A stretch of DNA of 64,000 nt from Chlorogloeopsis fritschii (GCF_043099315.1 NZ_CP170746.1); one strand, 5' to 3'; positions 41,987 through 52,800 are shown, numbered from the stretch's first letter. The notes: generated by a model from the letters alone, not told the origin. Translations and numbers: made by a program.

Positions 41987-43165
41987 ATGAATCTTAGTAT
42001 TGCGTATCTGGCTCAAGGCAAACTGTATCTTAAATATCCTCAAGCACCCATTCGCGAATATGAAAGCCAGTTTGGGCAGTCAGTTCAGGAACGAGTGCTA
42101 CAAACTCAGCGACGCAAAGCATGGAAAAATCGGGGATTAATGGAAATGATGTTGCCTCCTGGTGTTGTGGAGCAAATGCAGCAACAACCTGAAGCAAAGC
42201 TGAATGTAGTCATCAATAGCCTTTGCCAAGGAGAAAAGGGTAAGTTACTTTATGCACTGGAGGCAGGAGATGTGGGCGGCATTTTTATACTCGAACCTGC
42301 ACGCGAGCATGAACAACGCCTTTTCCATAACGCTGATTTTCAAGTCGGATATTTGAGTTTTCACTCCGAACACGAACTGATTGCTTGCACGACTATTCAT
42401 CGCAGTGGCATTGCCAATATCGCCATGATGCCAAAAAACGGTTCTCGTCCCCATGAAGTGACAGAAGGAGACTCAATTGACTTGGCACCATGCTGGATTC
42501 CTGGAAAAACAAAGGCTTTAGTATTTCAGTCCGCAGGCATTGGACGTAATAGTCAGGGCTTCGTATGCGATCGCGCTCCTTTCACCATCGAAAAACTAGA
42601 TTGCGATCAAAAAGACATCACCACTTTAGTAAGCGATCGTAAATACGATTTCTTGGGGCCGCGCATGAAGGCAGACGGCACACTATATTATATTCGTCGT
42701 CCCTTCCGTCCCAAACAACAGGTGAACTTGCTGCGATTGTTCCGGGAAATTATCCTCATACCTTTACGGCTTGCCTACGCAATTTTTCAATGGCTAAACT
42801 TTTTTACTCAAATTTATACCGGTAAACCTTTAATGGCAGCAGGTACACGAAAATCTCTCGATCGCAAACAGCAGATGAAAGTTTGGGGTGAGTTCCTGAC
42901 TCCCGAAATGATGGGAAATAACAAATTTGACGAAAAAGATGCCCCTGCTTGGGTGCCGCGATCGTGGCAGTTGGTACGACAATTAACAAATGGTGTAGCC
43001 GAAGTTATAGCAGAAGGAGTTTTATCCTTTGACTTAGGGGAAGACGGCACAATTGTATATACCAACGGCAGCGCCATTTACGCAGTTCATCCCGATGGGC
43101 ACACAGAGCGTGTGTTAGTTGGTAACTTGATTGAAAATGTGGCGATCGTACAAAACGCCATCTAA
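41987..43165 (+). CDS. Hypothetical protein with beta-propeller-like (TolB/WD40-like) repeats
   Basis: The product has 392 residues from the ATG giving NLSIAYLAQGKLYLK; an upstream frame from 41939 adds 16 unlikely residues. Recurrent beta-hairpin units such as GDVGGIFILEPAREHEQRLF, HRSGIANIAMMPKNG, KADGTLYYIRRP and EDGTIVYTNGSAIYAVHPDG resemble TolB-type propeller blades. A hydrophobic segment at about 245-275 (LLRLFREIILIPLRLAYAIF) interrupts the blades and could lie on a membrane. No catalytic motif is seen. It converges with the U32 peptidase gene. Confidence 0.7.
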   Translation: MNLSIAYLAQGKLYLKYPQAPIREYESQFGQSVQERVLQTQRRKAWKNRGLMEMMLPPGVVEQMQQQPEAKLNVVINSLCQGEKGKLLYALEAGDVGGIFILEPAREHEQRLFHNADFQVGYLSFHSEHELIACTTIHRSGIANIAMMPKNGSRPHEVTEGDSIDLAPCWIPGKTKALVFQSAGIGRNSQGFVCDRAPFTIEKLDCDQKDITTLVSDRKYDFLGPRMKADGTLYYIRRPFRPKQQVNLLRLFREIILIPLRLAYAIFQWLNFFTQIYTGKPLMAAGTRKSLDRKQQMKVWGEFLTPEMMGNNKFDEKDAPAWVPRSWQLVRQLTNGVAEVIAEGVLSFDLGEDGTIVYTNGSAIYAVHPDGHTERVLVGNLIENVAIVQNAI

Positions 43166-43294
43166 GTACAGTGTTTCATTAATTCATAGTTAACTAAGCT
43201 TGGCAAAACTCTGCGTACCTCTGCGTTTCAAAACGCTACAGCAAAACTGTACTAAGTAACAAAACACCAAATAGGCATAAAGCTAAAACAAGTT

Positions 43295-45967
43295 TCACCG
43301 ATGAATTACAGAACCACGAGTTACACCTAATTGATTTTGCAACTTCAAATCGCGCCACAGTTGAGAACCTGTCAACTCGCCTCGCAGTAATTGCTGGTAG
43401 TGATGTATCGTTTGAGTCACCTGCTCATGAGTCTCATTCAAAAATTCAATCCGGAAGTGCCGCAATCCAAGCCTGATAAGATGCTGTACGTATTCTGCCC
43501 CAGTTTGAGCTGTGCCATTAAATACTGTATTTCGACAACCAGCATCAGCATGAAGTATATGTTCTGTGCCAATGCGAGATTCCTTCGGAAACGCTCCGCG
43601 AACACGTAATTTTACCTCATGTTTTTCACATGGTCGTCCACAATTGCGAAAATCTGTCCCTGTAGATAGAAAAGCACAAAATACACAATGTTCCATGTGG
43701 AACATCGGCATATGCTGATGAATTGTCACCTCAAACCAGTCAGGAGGAGAACTCTTCAGCAAGTCTCCCAGTTGGCTAATGTTCAAATCGTAGGATGCTG
43801 TTAAGCGTTCCAAACCAAAGTGATTTTTAAACAAATCTGCTGTTAAGGGATTGGCAACATTGAGAGAAAAATCTCCAATGCAACGAGCTTCGGCAAAGAA
43901 CTGCAATTGATTGTAATTCCGCACCAAATATCTATCCGCCTCAGAGGAACGCACCTGCTGCAAAATCCAGTTTTCTCCTGGTTTAGTAATGCGGGGAGGC
44001 GCTACCCAGATGGTAGAAGAATTTTTTCTCCCCTGCTCCCCTTGCTGCCGTACCATCTGCACCGCTTCACGATACTTGAGGGGATCTTCAAATTCACAAT
44101 AAATTGTCTCAATTCCTGTTTGGAGTGCAGCTTGGAGTTGCTGAAGATTTCGTACCAGCACTATAAGAGATGGAGTGCTTGAGGAATTAGGTAAGGAGGA
44201 GGGAAGTAAGTCTTTCAAAGAAGCATAGGGGTTTATTTGCCAGCGTTTAGGTTGACTTCGCAATTCTTCCAACTGCGCGACAATTTCCCGCCGGATTCGA
44301 TTTAACTCACTCACGGGCAACATCACATTTCCATTTAAGTGATTTGACAAATTGCCCAAACAGAAAGGAGTATTGCCAAGACGACTAAATTGTTCCTGCA
44401 AACGTTCTAAAGTCAGGGGTTTGGTATGTGCTTCTACCAGTGGCATTGAAGATTCTACTTCAACAACGTGACCAATTTCATCACGAGCGATCGCAATTAA
44501 ATTTTGCCCAACTTCTCCATGCACTTCGATATTAATCGGACGCTGAAATTGTGGTGTATCCCCAGCAAAACTCTGACGTAATTGCTTATCAAGTTCCGGA
44601 TCGCTGGTTTTCCAAACCTTATCGCCGATATGCACCCGCCGCAAATTCAAATCGCGCCGCCCAAACGTCAGCACCACTTCCTTACCCTTCATTTGTACCG
44701 CATATATACGACCGCCTTCTTCCTTTGCCTCTGGATGCCCGCTGTCAAAAACTACACCATCTCCAGGCTTGACTGGTACTTGCGTTTGCACAGTTACTTG
44801 GTCATTTCCAATCCGGATTACCTCTCCTATGTAAACACCACGCTTTTTCCCAAAACGGGCGTGAACCAATTCCTGATTGTTAATTCCACGGAACCATCCA
44901 GTATAAAGCCCGCGAGAAAAAGCCATTTCCAAATTGTAGTGTTCCTGAGAAAACGCGGGAATCAAGCTATTTTCCTTTCCTTCCTTCTGCCATCTGCCGT
45001 CTGCCGTCTGCCTTATGTCTTCTTCCTTCTGCCTACCTACGGAAGCCGTACCTTCGGAAGCCGCTTCGCGTCTACCGCGTCTACTGCCGTCTGCCGTCTG
45101 CCTTTCTTCCATCACCCGATCCAGCGCTTGCCGATAAACACGAGTGACATTAGCAACATACTCTGGAGACTTCAACCGCCCTTCAATTTTGAGACTGCTT
45201 ACTCCAGACTTTACTAAATTAGGCAAAACATCTAAGCCTGCCAAATCTTGGGGACTGAGGAGATATTTTTTATCGCCCAAATTCACAACTTCTCCGTCTG
45301 CAATTAACTCATAGGGCATCCGGCAAGCTTGAGCACACTCGCCCCGATTAGCAGAACGTCCTCCCAGAGCTTCACTTGTGAGACACTGCCCAGAATAAGC
45401 TACGCACAGCGCCCCGTGAACAAAAACTTCCAAAGGAAGCGACGCTTCCCTATACGCCAATTGGCTTTGAATTTTGTTGATTTCATTTAAAGAACACTCA
45501 CGGGCAAGCACAACTAAATTACACCCAACTGATTCCGCAAATTCCACACCTGCAGTACTTGTAATAGTCATTTGCGTAGAGGCATGAATGGGAAAATCAG
45601 GAGAAAGGTGACGAATGAGACGACAAATACCTAGATCTTGGACAATTATCGCATCTACACCTGCTGCAATAATCGAACGGATATATTGTTCTGCCTCTCT
45701 CAATTCTTGAGGAAAGATGAGCGTATTGAGCGTGACATACCCCTTTACACCGCGACGATGCAAATACTCCATTAATTCCGGCAAATCTGCCTCAGTAAAA
45801 TTTTCTGCTCGCATCCGTGCATTGAACCGATCCAAACCGAAGTAAATTGCATCTGCACCATTTTCTACGGCTGCTTTGGCACATTCCCAATTACCTGCGG
45901 GGGCGAGCAGTTCGGGGCGTTGGAAGGTAGATTGGGTGGTTTCGGTAAGTTGGATATCGGCTTTCAT
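43295..45967 (-). CDS. U32-family peptidase/RNA-modification-like protein with in-frame repeat insertion
   Basis: The product has 890 residues. The N-terminal U32 core is complete: PELLAPAGNWECAKAAVENG, ADAIYFGLDRFNARMRAENF, LEVFVHGALCVAYSGQCLTS and GGRSANRGECAQACRMPYEL, with the conserved Cys cluster. A DUF3656-type region and a second half containing further Cys (HMEHCVFCAFL, FRNCGRPCEKHE) follow, as in the long members. U32 proteins include RlhA, TrhP and UbiU/V, which carry clusters and act in RNA hydroxylation or ubiquinone synthesis. Between about 283 and 332 the protein has a foreign Arg/Gly/Glu-rich insert (RQTADGSRRGRREAASEGTA) encoded by repeat DNA. Confidence 0.88.
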   Translation of the reverse strand: MKADIQLTETTQSTFQRPELLAPAGNWECAKAAVENGADAIYFGLDRFNARMRAENFTEADLPELMEYLHRRGVKGYVTLNTLIFPQELREAEQYIRSIIAAGVDAIIVQDLGICRLIRHLSPDFPIHASTQMTITSTAGVEFAESVGCNLVVLARECSLNEINKIQSQLAYREASLPLEVFVHGALCVAYSGQCLTSEALGGRSANRGECAQACRMPYELIADGEVVNLGDKKYLLSPQDLAGLDVLPNLVKSGVSSLKIEGRLKSPEYVANVTRVYRQALDRVMEERQTADGSRRGRREAASEGTASVGRQKEEDIRQTADGRWQKEGKENSLIPAFSQEHYNLEMAFSRGLYTGWFRGINNQELVHARFGKKRGVYIGEVIRIGNDQVTVQTQVPVKPGDGVVFDSGHPEAKEEGGRIYAVQMKGKEVVLTFGRRDLNLRRVHIGDKVWKTSDPELDKQLRQSFAGDTPQFQRPINIEVHGEVGQNLIAIARDEIGHVVEVESSMPLVEAHTKPLTLERLQEQFSRLGNTPFCLGNLSNHLNGNVMLPVSELNRIRREIVAQLEELRSQPKRWQINPYASLKDLLPSSLPNSSSTPSLIVLVRNLQQLQAALQTGIETIYCEFEDPLKYREAVQMVRQQGEQGRKNSSTIWVAPPRITKPGENWILQQVRSSEADRYLVRNYNQLQFFAEARCIGDFSLNVANPLTADLFKNHFGLERLTASYDLNISQLGDLLKSSPPDWFEVTIHQHMPMFHMEHCVFCAFLSTGTDFRNCGRPCEKHEVKLRVRGAFPKESRIGTEHILHADAGCRNTVFNGTAQTGAEYVQHLIRLGLRHFRIEFLNETHEQVTQTIHHYQQLLRGELTGSQLWRDLKLQNQLGVTRGSVIHR
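44975..45112. repeat. CTGCCGT heptamer/palindrome element inserted inside the U32 gene
   Basis: Two CTGCCGTCTGCCGTCTGCC heptamer arrays (about 44988-45012 and 45083-45102) flank a palindromic core with CGGAAGCCGTACCTTCGGAAG and CTTCGCGTCTACCGCG. Such units are usually intergenic in Nostocales. Here the element keeps the reading frame open across its length and adds close to 46-50 residues. Confidence 0.8.
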
Positions 45968-46082
45968 CGTTACTCAGGCAGGATAAGTGTCACCAAGAGT
46001 GATTTTATCGTTGCTGAGGGGTGATGGTGTGGGGAAATTAAACAGGGCGATCGCTAACTTGTTCCCTGTTCCCTGCGACAAT

Positions 46083-46123
46083 AATCCCCCTGTGCTTTCT
46101 GTTTTGAGGAGAGCAGGGGGATT
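46083..46123 (-). terminator. Hairpin after the di-haem cytochrome gene
   Basis: Ten-base perfect arms (AATCCCCCTG and CAGGGGGATT) enclose about 21 bases. It lies 25 bases downstream of the cytochrome stop on the minus strand and in front of the U32 gene. There is no strong T-run. Confidence 0.5.
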
Positions 46124-46147
46124 GATTATTTTGAGCGGGGGCGATGT

Positions 46148-48142
46148 TTAAGGTAGCACGGCTGGATCATCGTCAATTGAGAGCAGGAATTTGATCAAGT
46201 CGGTTTGCTGTTGTGTAGTAAAACCTGCTTGTTGATCAACCCAGTAGGGGTGTCCTTGACCGGTTATATTTGATCGCTGTAAGTTGGAATTTGCTTTGTT
46301 AGCTGCAACCATAGGCTCACGCAGGTTACGATCAACTAGCGATCGCAAGCTAGATTCGGCATCTGGTGAAATCCCACGCATCAAAGTTCCTGCCATGCCT
46401 AATTGTTCAGGGTTAGCAACGACAAAGTGTCCGTTTTCATCTTGCTTGAAGGCATCTGAGCTAGCTGCAACACCACCATCATGAAGATAAGGCGCACTCA
46501 GGTAAAGCCCAATCAAGTTTGGTACTTTATAGCCACCAGCAGGATCGCTAATAGCATAGGCTAGCTCAATATCTTCCTGGGGTGTGATATCTGTGGGTAT
46601 TGATAGTACAGGTGGATTAGATGGCAATGGTACAGGCACGTTACTTGGATAAGTGTCTGGTGGCGCAAACACTTCAGCAAAGGACTGCGATGCTGGTGCT
46701 CGGTTGCCTTGAGTTTTTACCTCTTGCACAGAAATTACTTTATGGTTGGTAAAGTACCTACCACTATGGCAATCATTACAATTAGCCTGTGTAAAAATCT
46801 TTGCTCCGCGCTGGAGAGTTGCAAAATCGGCAGCTTCGTGAGGCGGTGGTGCTAAGGTATTTTGCCAAGCCGACATACCATTGAGTTGAGCAGCCACAGG
46901 TAAACCAGGAGTTACTGCCATTAATCCATTTTGCATGAACAGCGAACCTTTGGGATATTCTGGCATCCGAATAGTACTGTTGATTCCAGGTTCCCCAGGT
47001 GTAGGATCTACCTTGTCTAAAAATTTGCAGGGTTGTGTTCCTTCTGGAAGACGAAATTCAGATTTGGAAGCGTTTTGCAGCATTGTCCCCAGATAGATTT
47101 CTTTATCAATGCCTAATACCATTTCGCTGGCATCCGCTGTTGTTGTTGGATCTGCATTTAACCCAAATACGGCATTATTTAATGTGGTTAGTCCGTGGAA
47201 CCAACCAATGGAAGCAACACCACTCCAAGCATAAGGCCAAGAATCGTGGGTATAAGAAGATGGGATCTGAGCCGAGTTATTTTTTAGATCGCCATTAGAA
47301 ACAAAGTTACCAGGGGGCCAGGATAGAATCGCTTTATCTACTTCGTCTTCCATGATTTTTGAGTCTGGAAGAAGTGCTGTTTCTCCGTTCTTGTTGATGT
47401 AGGTATGCTGTCCAGGTGGTATTTTTGTTGGATTGACATCTGTCTGCCGGAACAGAGCAGCTGAATTACTAGCCATTGCAATCAATGGCCCCAAATTAAC
47501 GTCTGTATTAATCGCGCCTTCTAGTATACGTCCAGTTTCTTGATTGACTGTGGCATGGCATAAAGCACAGGTAATACCGACTCGCGGTTGAACATGGTCG
47601 ATTTTTAGGGTAATTCCTAAAGGAAACAAGGAACCCTTAGCTACATCTAAACCAGTATTGAGTAACGTACCTGCTGGAAAAGTGCGATCGCCTACAGTGA
47701 TATCTTGTTCTAAGGGAATCTGAAGGTTAGTGGTTTGTTTGCCCTTGAGAGCTAATATTGCTTTGGTGATGCTACCTAAATTGATAGGGCCATCCAGAAT
47801 GCCAACTATATCAGTAAACAGATATTCATTGCCAAAGGTTTCTTGATAAAAAGCATCACGTCCAAGGTCGATTAACTCTTCAGTAATTTCAACTGCACCA
47901 TTCTCTGAAGAAAGAGCTTCACGTCCTTTTTCTGTTTGTAGAAACTTATTCGCTTCTTCTTTACTAACTACATAACCCAGCACGTCATAGGAGCCAACTC
48001 CTCTGGGTGCAGATTTTGTCAGTGGAGTATAAGTATTGTTGACTGAAGGGGATTTTCCGGGCAAACTTAGCTCTAATTGAAAACCCAAAAAGCCAACAAA
48101 CAGAAGTAAAGAGATTAAGACAATTATGCCGCGTAATCGCAT
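46148..48142 (-). CDS. Di-haem c-type cytochrome of the CcP/MauG/RoxA superfamily
   Basis: The product has 664 residues. An N-terminal hydrophobic helix (GIIVLISLLLFVGFLGF) anchors or exports it to the lumen or periplasm. Two haem-c sites are visible: CALCH at 192-196 and CNDCH at 455-459. The C-terminal segment KVPNLIGLYLSAPYLHDGGV matches the conserved PFLHNGSVPTL-like motif of cytochrome c peroxidase, MauG and rubber oxygenase RoxA. The length and wide haem spacing are nearer to RoxA-type proteins than to classical 350-residue peroxidases. The reaction (peroxidase, oxygenase or electron carrier) cannot be decided from sequence. The pstS gene lies 199 bases upstream on the same strand, past a hairpin. 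Confidence 0.8.
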   Translation of the reverse strand: MRLRGIIVLISLLLFVGFLGFQLELSLPGKSPSVNNTYTPLTKSAPRGVGSYDVLGYVVSKEEANKFLQTEKGREALSSENGAVEITEELIDLGRDAFYQETFGNEYLFTDIVGILDGPINLGSITKAILALKGKQTTNLQIPLEQDITVGDRTFPAGTLLNTGLDVAKGSLFPLGITLKIDHVQPRVGITCALCHATVNQETGRILEGAINTDVNLGPLIAMASNSAALFRQTDVNPTKIPPGQHTYINKNGETALLPDSKIMEDEVDKAILSWPPGNFVSNGDLKNNSAQIPSSYTHDSWPYAWSGVASIGWFHGLTTLNNAVFGLNADPTTTADASEMVLGIDKEIYLGTMLQNASKSEFRLPEGTQPCKFLDKVDPTPGEPGINSTIRMPEYPKGSLFMQNGLMAVTPGLPVAAQLNGMSAWQNTLAPPPHEAADFATLQRGAKIFTQANCNDCHSGRYFTNHKVISVQEVKTQGNRAPASQSFAEVFAPPDTYPSNVPVPLPSNPPVLSIPTDITPQEDIELAYAISDPAGGYKVPNLIGLYLSAPYLHDGGVAASSDAFKQDENGHFVVANPEQLGMAGTLMRGISPDAESSLRSLVDRNLREPMVAANKANSNLQRSNITGQGHPYWVDQQAGFTTQQQTDLIKFLLSIDDDPAVLP

Positions 48143-48301
48143 GGCTTTTTCACTGTGTTTTGAAGATCAATTGCTACAGCGAATCCTTGCTATTATTTGT
48201 TGTGTTGATATTCCATTCTCATTTGTGAAATTTTGAGCCACTGTTGGATAGATTCACATCTTGCATCAGTTCCATCAACCTAGAAGCAAGCCCACAAACC
48301 C

Positions 48302-48328
48302 TCGTTACCAGGTTCAACCTGGTAACGA
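48302..48328 (-). terminator. Dispersed palindrome after pstS
   Basis: An 11-base perfect stem (TCGTTACCAGG and CCTGGTAACGA) with a five-base loop lies 12 bases beyond the pstS stop. The same palindrome recurs with one wobble at 59718-59748, so this is a repeat family used as a transcript end. Confidence 0.7.
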
Positions 48329-48340
48329 TAACTTCTATAC

Positions 48341-49441
48341 TTATTGCCCTTGAGCCACTTTAATTGTGTCTAAAGCTGCAATTACTCTTTGTGAAACGTC
48401 ATCAGGCAAAGGCAAATAGCCCAATTCTTCAGCATACTTATCGCCTTGAGTCAAAGCCCACTGGATTGCGTTTTTCAGTGCTTCTGCTTTAGCAGGATTA
48501 TCATACTGCTCGTATAACAGCAACCAAGTTAAACCAACAATTGGATAAGCTTGCTCTCCCTTTGGATCTGGGACTAGGAGTGCAAAATCTTCAGGAATCT
48601 GAGCGCCTTCAATTGCAGTAGCAGCTGAACCTGGTTCGGGCGTAATATAATTACCTGCTTGGTTTTGGATTGCAGCCATTTGCATTTTGTTTTCCCTAGC
48701 ATAGGCGAATTCTACATAACCAATTGACCCTTGAGTTTGTTGAACTTGAGCGGTAACACCTTCATTTCCTTTAGCACCAAGACCTGTCGGCCATGACACA
48801 GATTTAGCAGCACCTGCTTGCCACTGAGGACAGGCAGCTTGGAGGTGATTGGTAAACACAAAAGTTGTTCCGCTGCCATCAGAACGATGGATGAAAGAAA
48901 TTGGAGTATTGGGTAAGTTGACACCAGGATTTTGCTGTGCTATTTGAGGGTCATTCCAAGTTTTGATATCGCCTTGAACAATCCCACAGTATGCTTGTCG
49001 AGATAGTCGTAGATTATCTACCCCAGGGAGGTTGTAGGCAAAGACAAGTGCTCCACCAGTCATTGGCAATTGAATTGGGCGTCCCCGTTGTGCGGGAAAC
49101 TTCTCACGTTCTTGTTGGGTGAGTGGTGCGTCAGTAGCTCCAAAATCCACAGTCTGTGCCAAAAACTGATTCACCCCAGCACCACTTCCAACTGACTGAT
49201 AACTAATTTGGATATTGGGATTTTGCTTATTGTATTCAGCAAACCAGCGCTGATACAAAGGAGCCGGGAATGAGGCACCTGCACCGCTAATGGATATTGT
49301 TTCACCGGGAGCGCCAGGTGTCCCAGGAGCAGTTGCAGTTGGGCTTTGAGGTTGGCAAGAGACTAACCCAGTTGCTAGGGCAGTGAAAGCAACAGAAGCT
49401 GTCCAATGATTGACATGAAAGCCAAAGAAGTTCAAGTACAT
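48341..49441 (-). CDS. pstS: Phosphate ABC transporter substrate-binding lipoprotein PstS
   Basis: The product has 366 residues. The lipobox LVSC places the lipidated Cys at 29, followed by a Thr/Ala/Pro/Gly linker. The mature protein begins ISISGAGASFPAPLYQRWF, the hallmark of PstS, and carries phosphate-binding segments SVGSGAGVNQF, DFGATDAPLT and HRSDGSGTTFVF. It captures phosphate for the PstCAB permease; no pstC, pstA or pstB is present here, so it is an orphan or extra copy. GAGG lies 11 bases before the ATG. A single CTTAATTA octamer at 49462-49469 fits the Pho-box half-site, but a tandem array is not convincing. Confidence 0.95.
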   Translation of the reverse strand: MYLNFFGFHVNHWTASVAFTALATGLVSCQPQSPTATAPGTPGAPGETISISGAGASFPAPLYQRWFAEYNKQNPNIQISYQSVGSGAGVNQFLAQTVDFGATDAPLTQQEREKFPAQRGRPIQLPMTGGALVFAYNLPGVDNLRLSRQAYCGIVQGDIKTWNDPQIAQQNPGVNLPNTPISFIHRSDGSGTTFVFTNHLQAACPQWQAGAAKSVSWPTGLGAKGNEGVTAQVQQTQGSIGYVEFAYARENKMQMAAIQNQAGNYITPEPGSAATAIEGAQIPEDFALLVPDPKGEQAYPIVGLTWLLLYEQYDNPAKAEALKNAIQWALTQGDKYAEELGYLPLPDDVSQRVIAALDTIKVAQGQ

Positions 49442-49897
49442 TGTTATGCTTGCCTCAAAATTAATTAAGTTTGCTATCGCTTAAAGTTTGATATTTATCG
49501 TTAACAAAACTACAATTGCACCTTTTTGCACAAGGCAGCTTGAGAGTGAGGCTGTCAAACCAGCACAATAAGAATGCTGGCACCGTTCATCCAGCGCCGT
49601 TGTTAGGCGATCGCCCGGATAAATTCTTCAAAAATGGCGTTCATACCTGGGGTATTTTTACTGATTACTCTCAACACTCTTAGTGTTGAGAGCAAATGTG
49701 ATTAGAAAGTGACAATGACATAAAGTTTACATACCTGAGTGCCTTTACCAAGGCAGTACCTGGTTTTGCTTACAACCACTCGGTATGCAACTACTTAATG
49801 ATAATAATCTTTTAACCCTTGGGAATAATCATATGAGAGCCTTTTCACGACAAGAAAAGGAATTAGTCTAATTTTTGTAAATTTATAGTTAACAACA
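49442..49897. other. Divergent intergenic region between pstS and the giant kinase
   Basis: It contains a small hairpin at about 49559-49579 (CCAGCA...TGCTGG), a HIP1-like site near 49609, and a perfect inverted repeat at 49668-49692. It must hold the promoters of both flanking genes. No coding frame is supported. Confidence 0.5.
49668..49692. promoter_or_regulatory. Perfect 11-base inverted repeat in the pstS/kinase divergent region
   Basis: CTCTCAACACT and AGTGTTGAGAG are separated by three bases. No T-run follows on either strand and no gene ends here, so it is more likely an operator or RNA hairpin than a terminator. No second copy was noticed in the window. Confidence 0.45.
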
Positions 49898-52800
49898 ATG
49901 CCAAATCTAACTGGATACCAAATCAACTCTACTCTTTACGAAGGCATCCAAACCATTATCTATCAAATACAAATCCCAAATACACAACAGCGCTTTATCC
50001 TTAAGCTTCTTAAAAATCAATATCCAACACTTGAAGCTTTTACTCGCCTTAAAAATGAGTATCAAATTCAGCAAGATTTAGACCATCTCAACATAGTCAA
50101 AGCAATTAGTCTAGAGACATTTGATAATCGTGTCGGGTTATTATTGGAAGACTTTGAAGGTCAGTCTTTAGCACAAATAATAGAAACAGAAAAGCTTGAA
50201 TTAGTTAAATCTTTAAATCTTGCTATTCAATTAACTAAAGCTTTAGATTATTTGCATAAAAATCAGATTATTCATAAAGATATCAAACCCAGTAACATCA
50301 TCATTAACTCCCAAACAGGTATTGTTAAGCTCACTGATTTTGGTATAGCCTCCCGCCTCAACAAAGAAAACCCTCAATTTACTAACACCAACTCCGTTGA
50401 GGGCACACTTGCTTATATGTCTCCCGAACAAACAGGGAGAATGAATCGTATTCTTGATTACCGCACGGATTTTTATTCTCTTGGTGTAACTTTATACGAA
50501 ATTTTTACTAAAAAACTTCCATTTTTTAGCCAAGATCCTCTAGAGATAGTTTACAGTCACATTGCTGTTCAACCAACAAATCCACAATTAGTAAATCCAA
50601 ATATTCCTACCTCCATTGCAGAAATTATTTTGAAGCTGATGGCAAAAAATGCGGAAGATAGATATCAAAGTGCTGCTGGATTATTGGCAGATTTAGAATT
50701 ATGTCTCAATCAGCTAGAAATAAAGGGTGAAATTACTGGTTTTGTTCCAGGAAGGTTAGATGTTTTAAGTCAGTTATTAATACCACAAAAACTATACGGG
50801 CGCGAAAAACAAGTTGATGAATTGTTGGCTGCATTTGAACGCGTTACATCAGGGACTAGTGAAATGATTCTGGTTTCTGGTTATTCTGGCATTGGCAAAT
50901 CAGCTTTAGTCAATGAAGTGAATAAACCGATTACTTACCGACAAGGTTACTTTATCTGCGGTAAATTTGACCAATTAAAACGGAATATACCCTATGCTTC
51001 ATTAATTCAAGCTTTTACTTATCTGATGCGATGTTTGCTGACAGAGAATAACGAGCAAATAGAAAAATGGCGTCAGAAAATATTAACTGCGTTAGGGACA
51101 AATGGGAAAGTCATTACTGATGTTATTCCAGAAGTGGAATTAATTATTGGTCAACAACCAGAGGTTGCTCAATTAGGAGCAATAGAATCTCAAAATCGTT
51201 TTCATCGAGTTTTTGAAGAATTTATTCAAGTCTTTACTCAAAAAGAACATCCCTTAGTCATATTTTTAGATGACTTACAATGGGCAGATTCAGCGACATT
51301 AAATTTAATGCAAAAATTAATGACGGATGCCCGCAGCAAATATCTATTATTCATTGGGGCATATCGGGATAATGAAGTTAGTCCCACACATCCTTTTATC
51401 CAAACAGTAGAGGAAATTAAAAAGGCTGGCACAGTAGTTAATAATATTGTGTTGCAACCTTTAAAATTAGAAAATGTAACTCAGTTAATGACTGAAACGT
51501 TAAAAGAAAGTTTATTTTTGCAAGAGAATAATTCAAAAAAATTTAAAAATGAAATATTACAACTTGCCGAATTAATTTATTACAAAACAAGTGGAAATCC
51601 ATTTTTTATTACACAATTACTTCAAGCACTTTATCAAGATAAGCTCTTGAATTTTGGCTTTGAGAGTGCTAAGTGGCAATGGAGTATAGAAGAAATTCAA
51701 GCAATTGGAATTACTGATAAGAATGTGGTTGATCTTGTTGCTAGTAGAATTGAAAAGCTACCCATAGTAACTCAGGATGTGTTAAAGTTGGCGGCTTGTG
51801 TCGGTGATAAATTTAGTTTAGATGTTTTATCGATAATTAATGAAAAATCACCTGCTGTGACAGCAACCGATTTATATTCGGCTTTACAAGCAGGGTTAAT
51901 ATTACCTTTAAATGATGCTTATCGTATTCCCTTAGCTTTTAACCAAGAAGAAGAGATTGATTTTGATTTTGACACTTCACGAGTAGGTTATAAATTCTTG
52001 CATGATCGGGTGCAACAAGCAGCCTATTCATTAATTCCAGAAAATCAGAAACAGGCTACTCATCTCAAAATCGGTCAATTACTTTTGCAAAATACACCAA
52101 AGCAGGAAATAGAAGCCAATATTTTTGATATTGTTAATCAGTTAAATATAGGTATTGTTGACTTGATTGCGCAATTTGAAAAAACTGAATTGGCAAGACT
52201 AAATTTAATTGCAGGACGAAAGGCAAAAGCTTCTACAGCTTACGAAGCTGCTCTTAAATACTTAAAAACAGGAATAGAAATTTTAAGTATAGATGCTTGG
52301 CAAACTGAATATAACTTAACTATAGGTTTATATGCAGGAGGAGCAGAAGTAGCATATCTTAGTGGCAATTTTGAGCAGATGCAACTATGGGCTGATGTGG
52401 TGCTGCAAAACGCCAAATCTTTACTAGATAAAGTCAAAGTTTATGAAGTGCAGATTATCGCTTCTATAGTTCAGAGCAAACAACTTGAAGCTATTCAGCT
52501 AGCACTACAAATTTTGCAATTATTAGGAATAAATTTTCCAAATCAGCCAACAGCGTCTGATATTCAGCAAGGGATGGATAAAATCACGACTCATTTGCAA
52601 GGGAAAGCGATCGCCAATTTAATTAACTTACCTCAAATGACCGATCATCAAAAGATAGCAGCCATGAGAATTTTAATGGGAGTTCTTCCAGCTGCTTTTC
52701 AAACGGCTCCCGCAATGATGCCAATTATTGCCTGCGAAATGGTGAATTTGTCCTTACAGTACGGTAATACGGCTGTATCTGCCTATGGTTACAGTCTTTA

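Noticed and set aside
49455..49510. Pho box upstream of pstS
   Set aside because: Only one octamer (CTTAATTA) fits; neighbouring octamers are off consensus and off the 11-base period.
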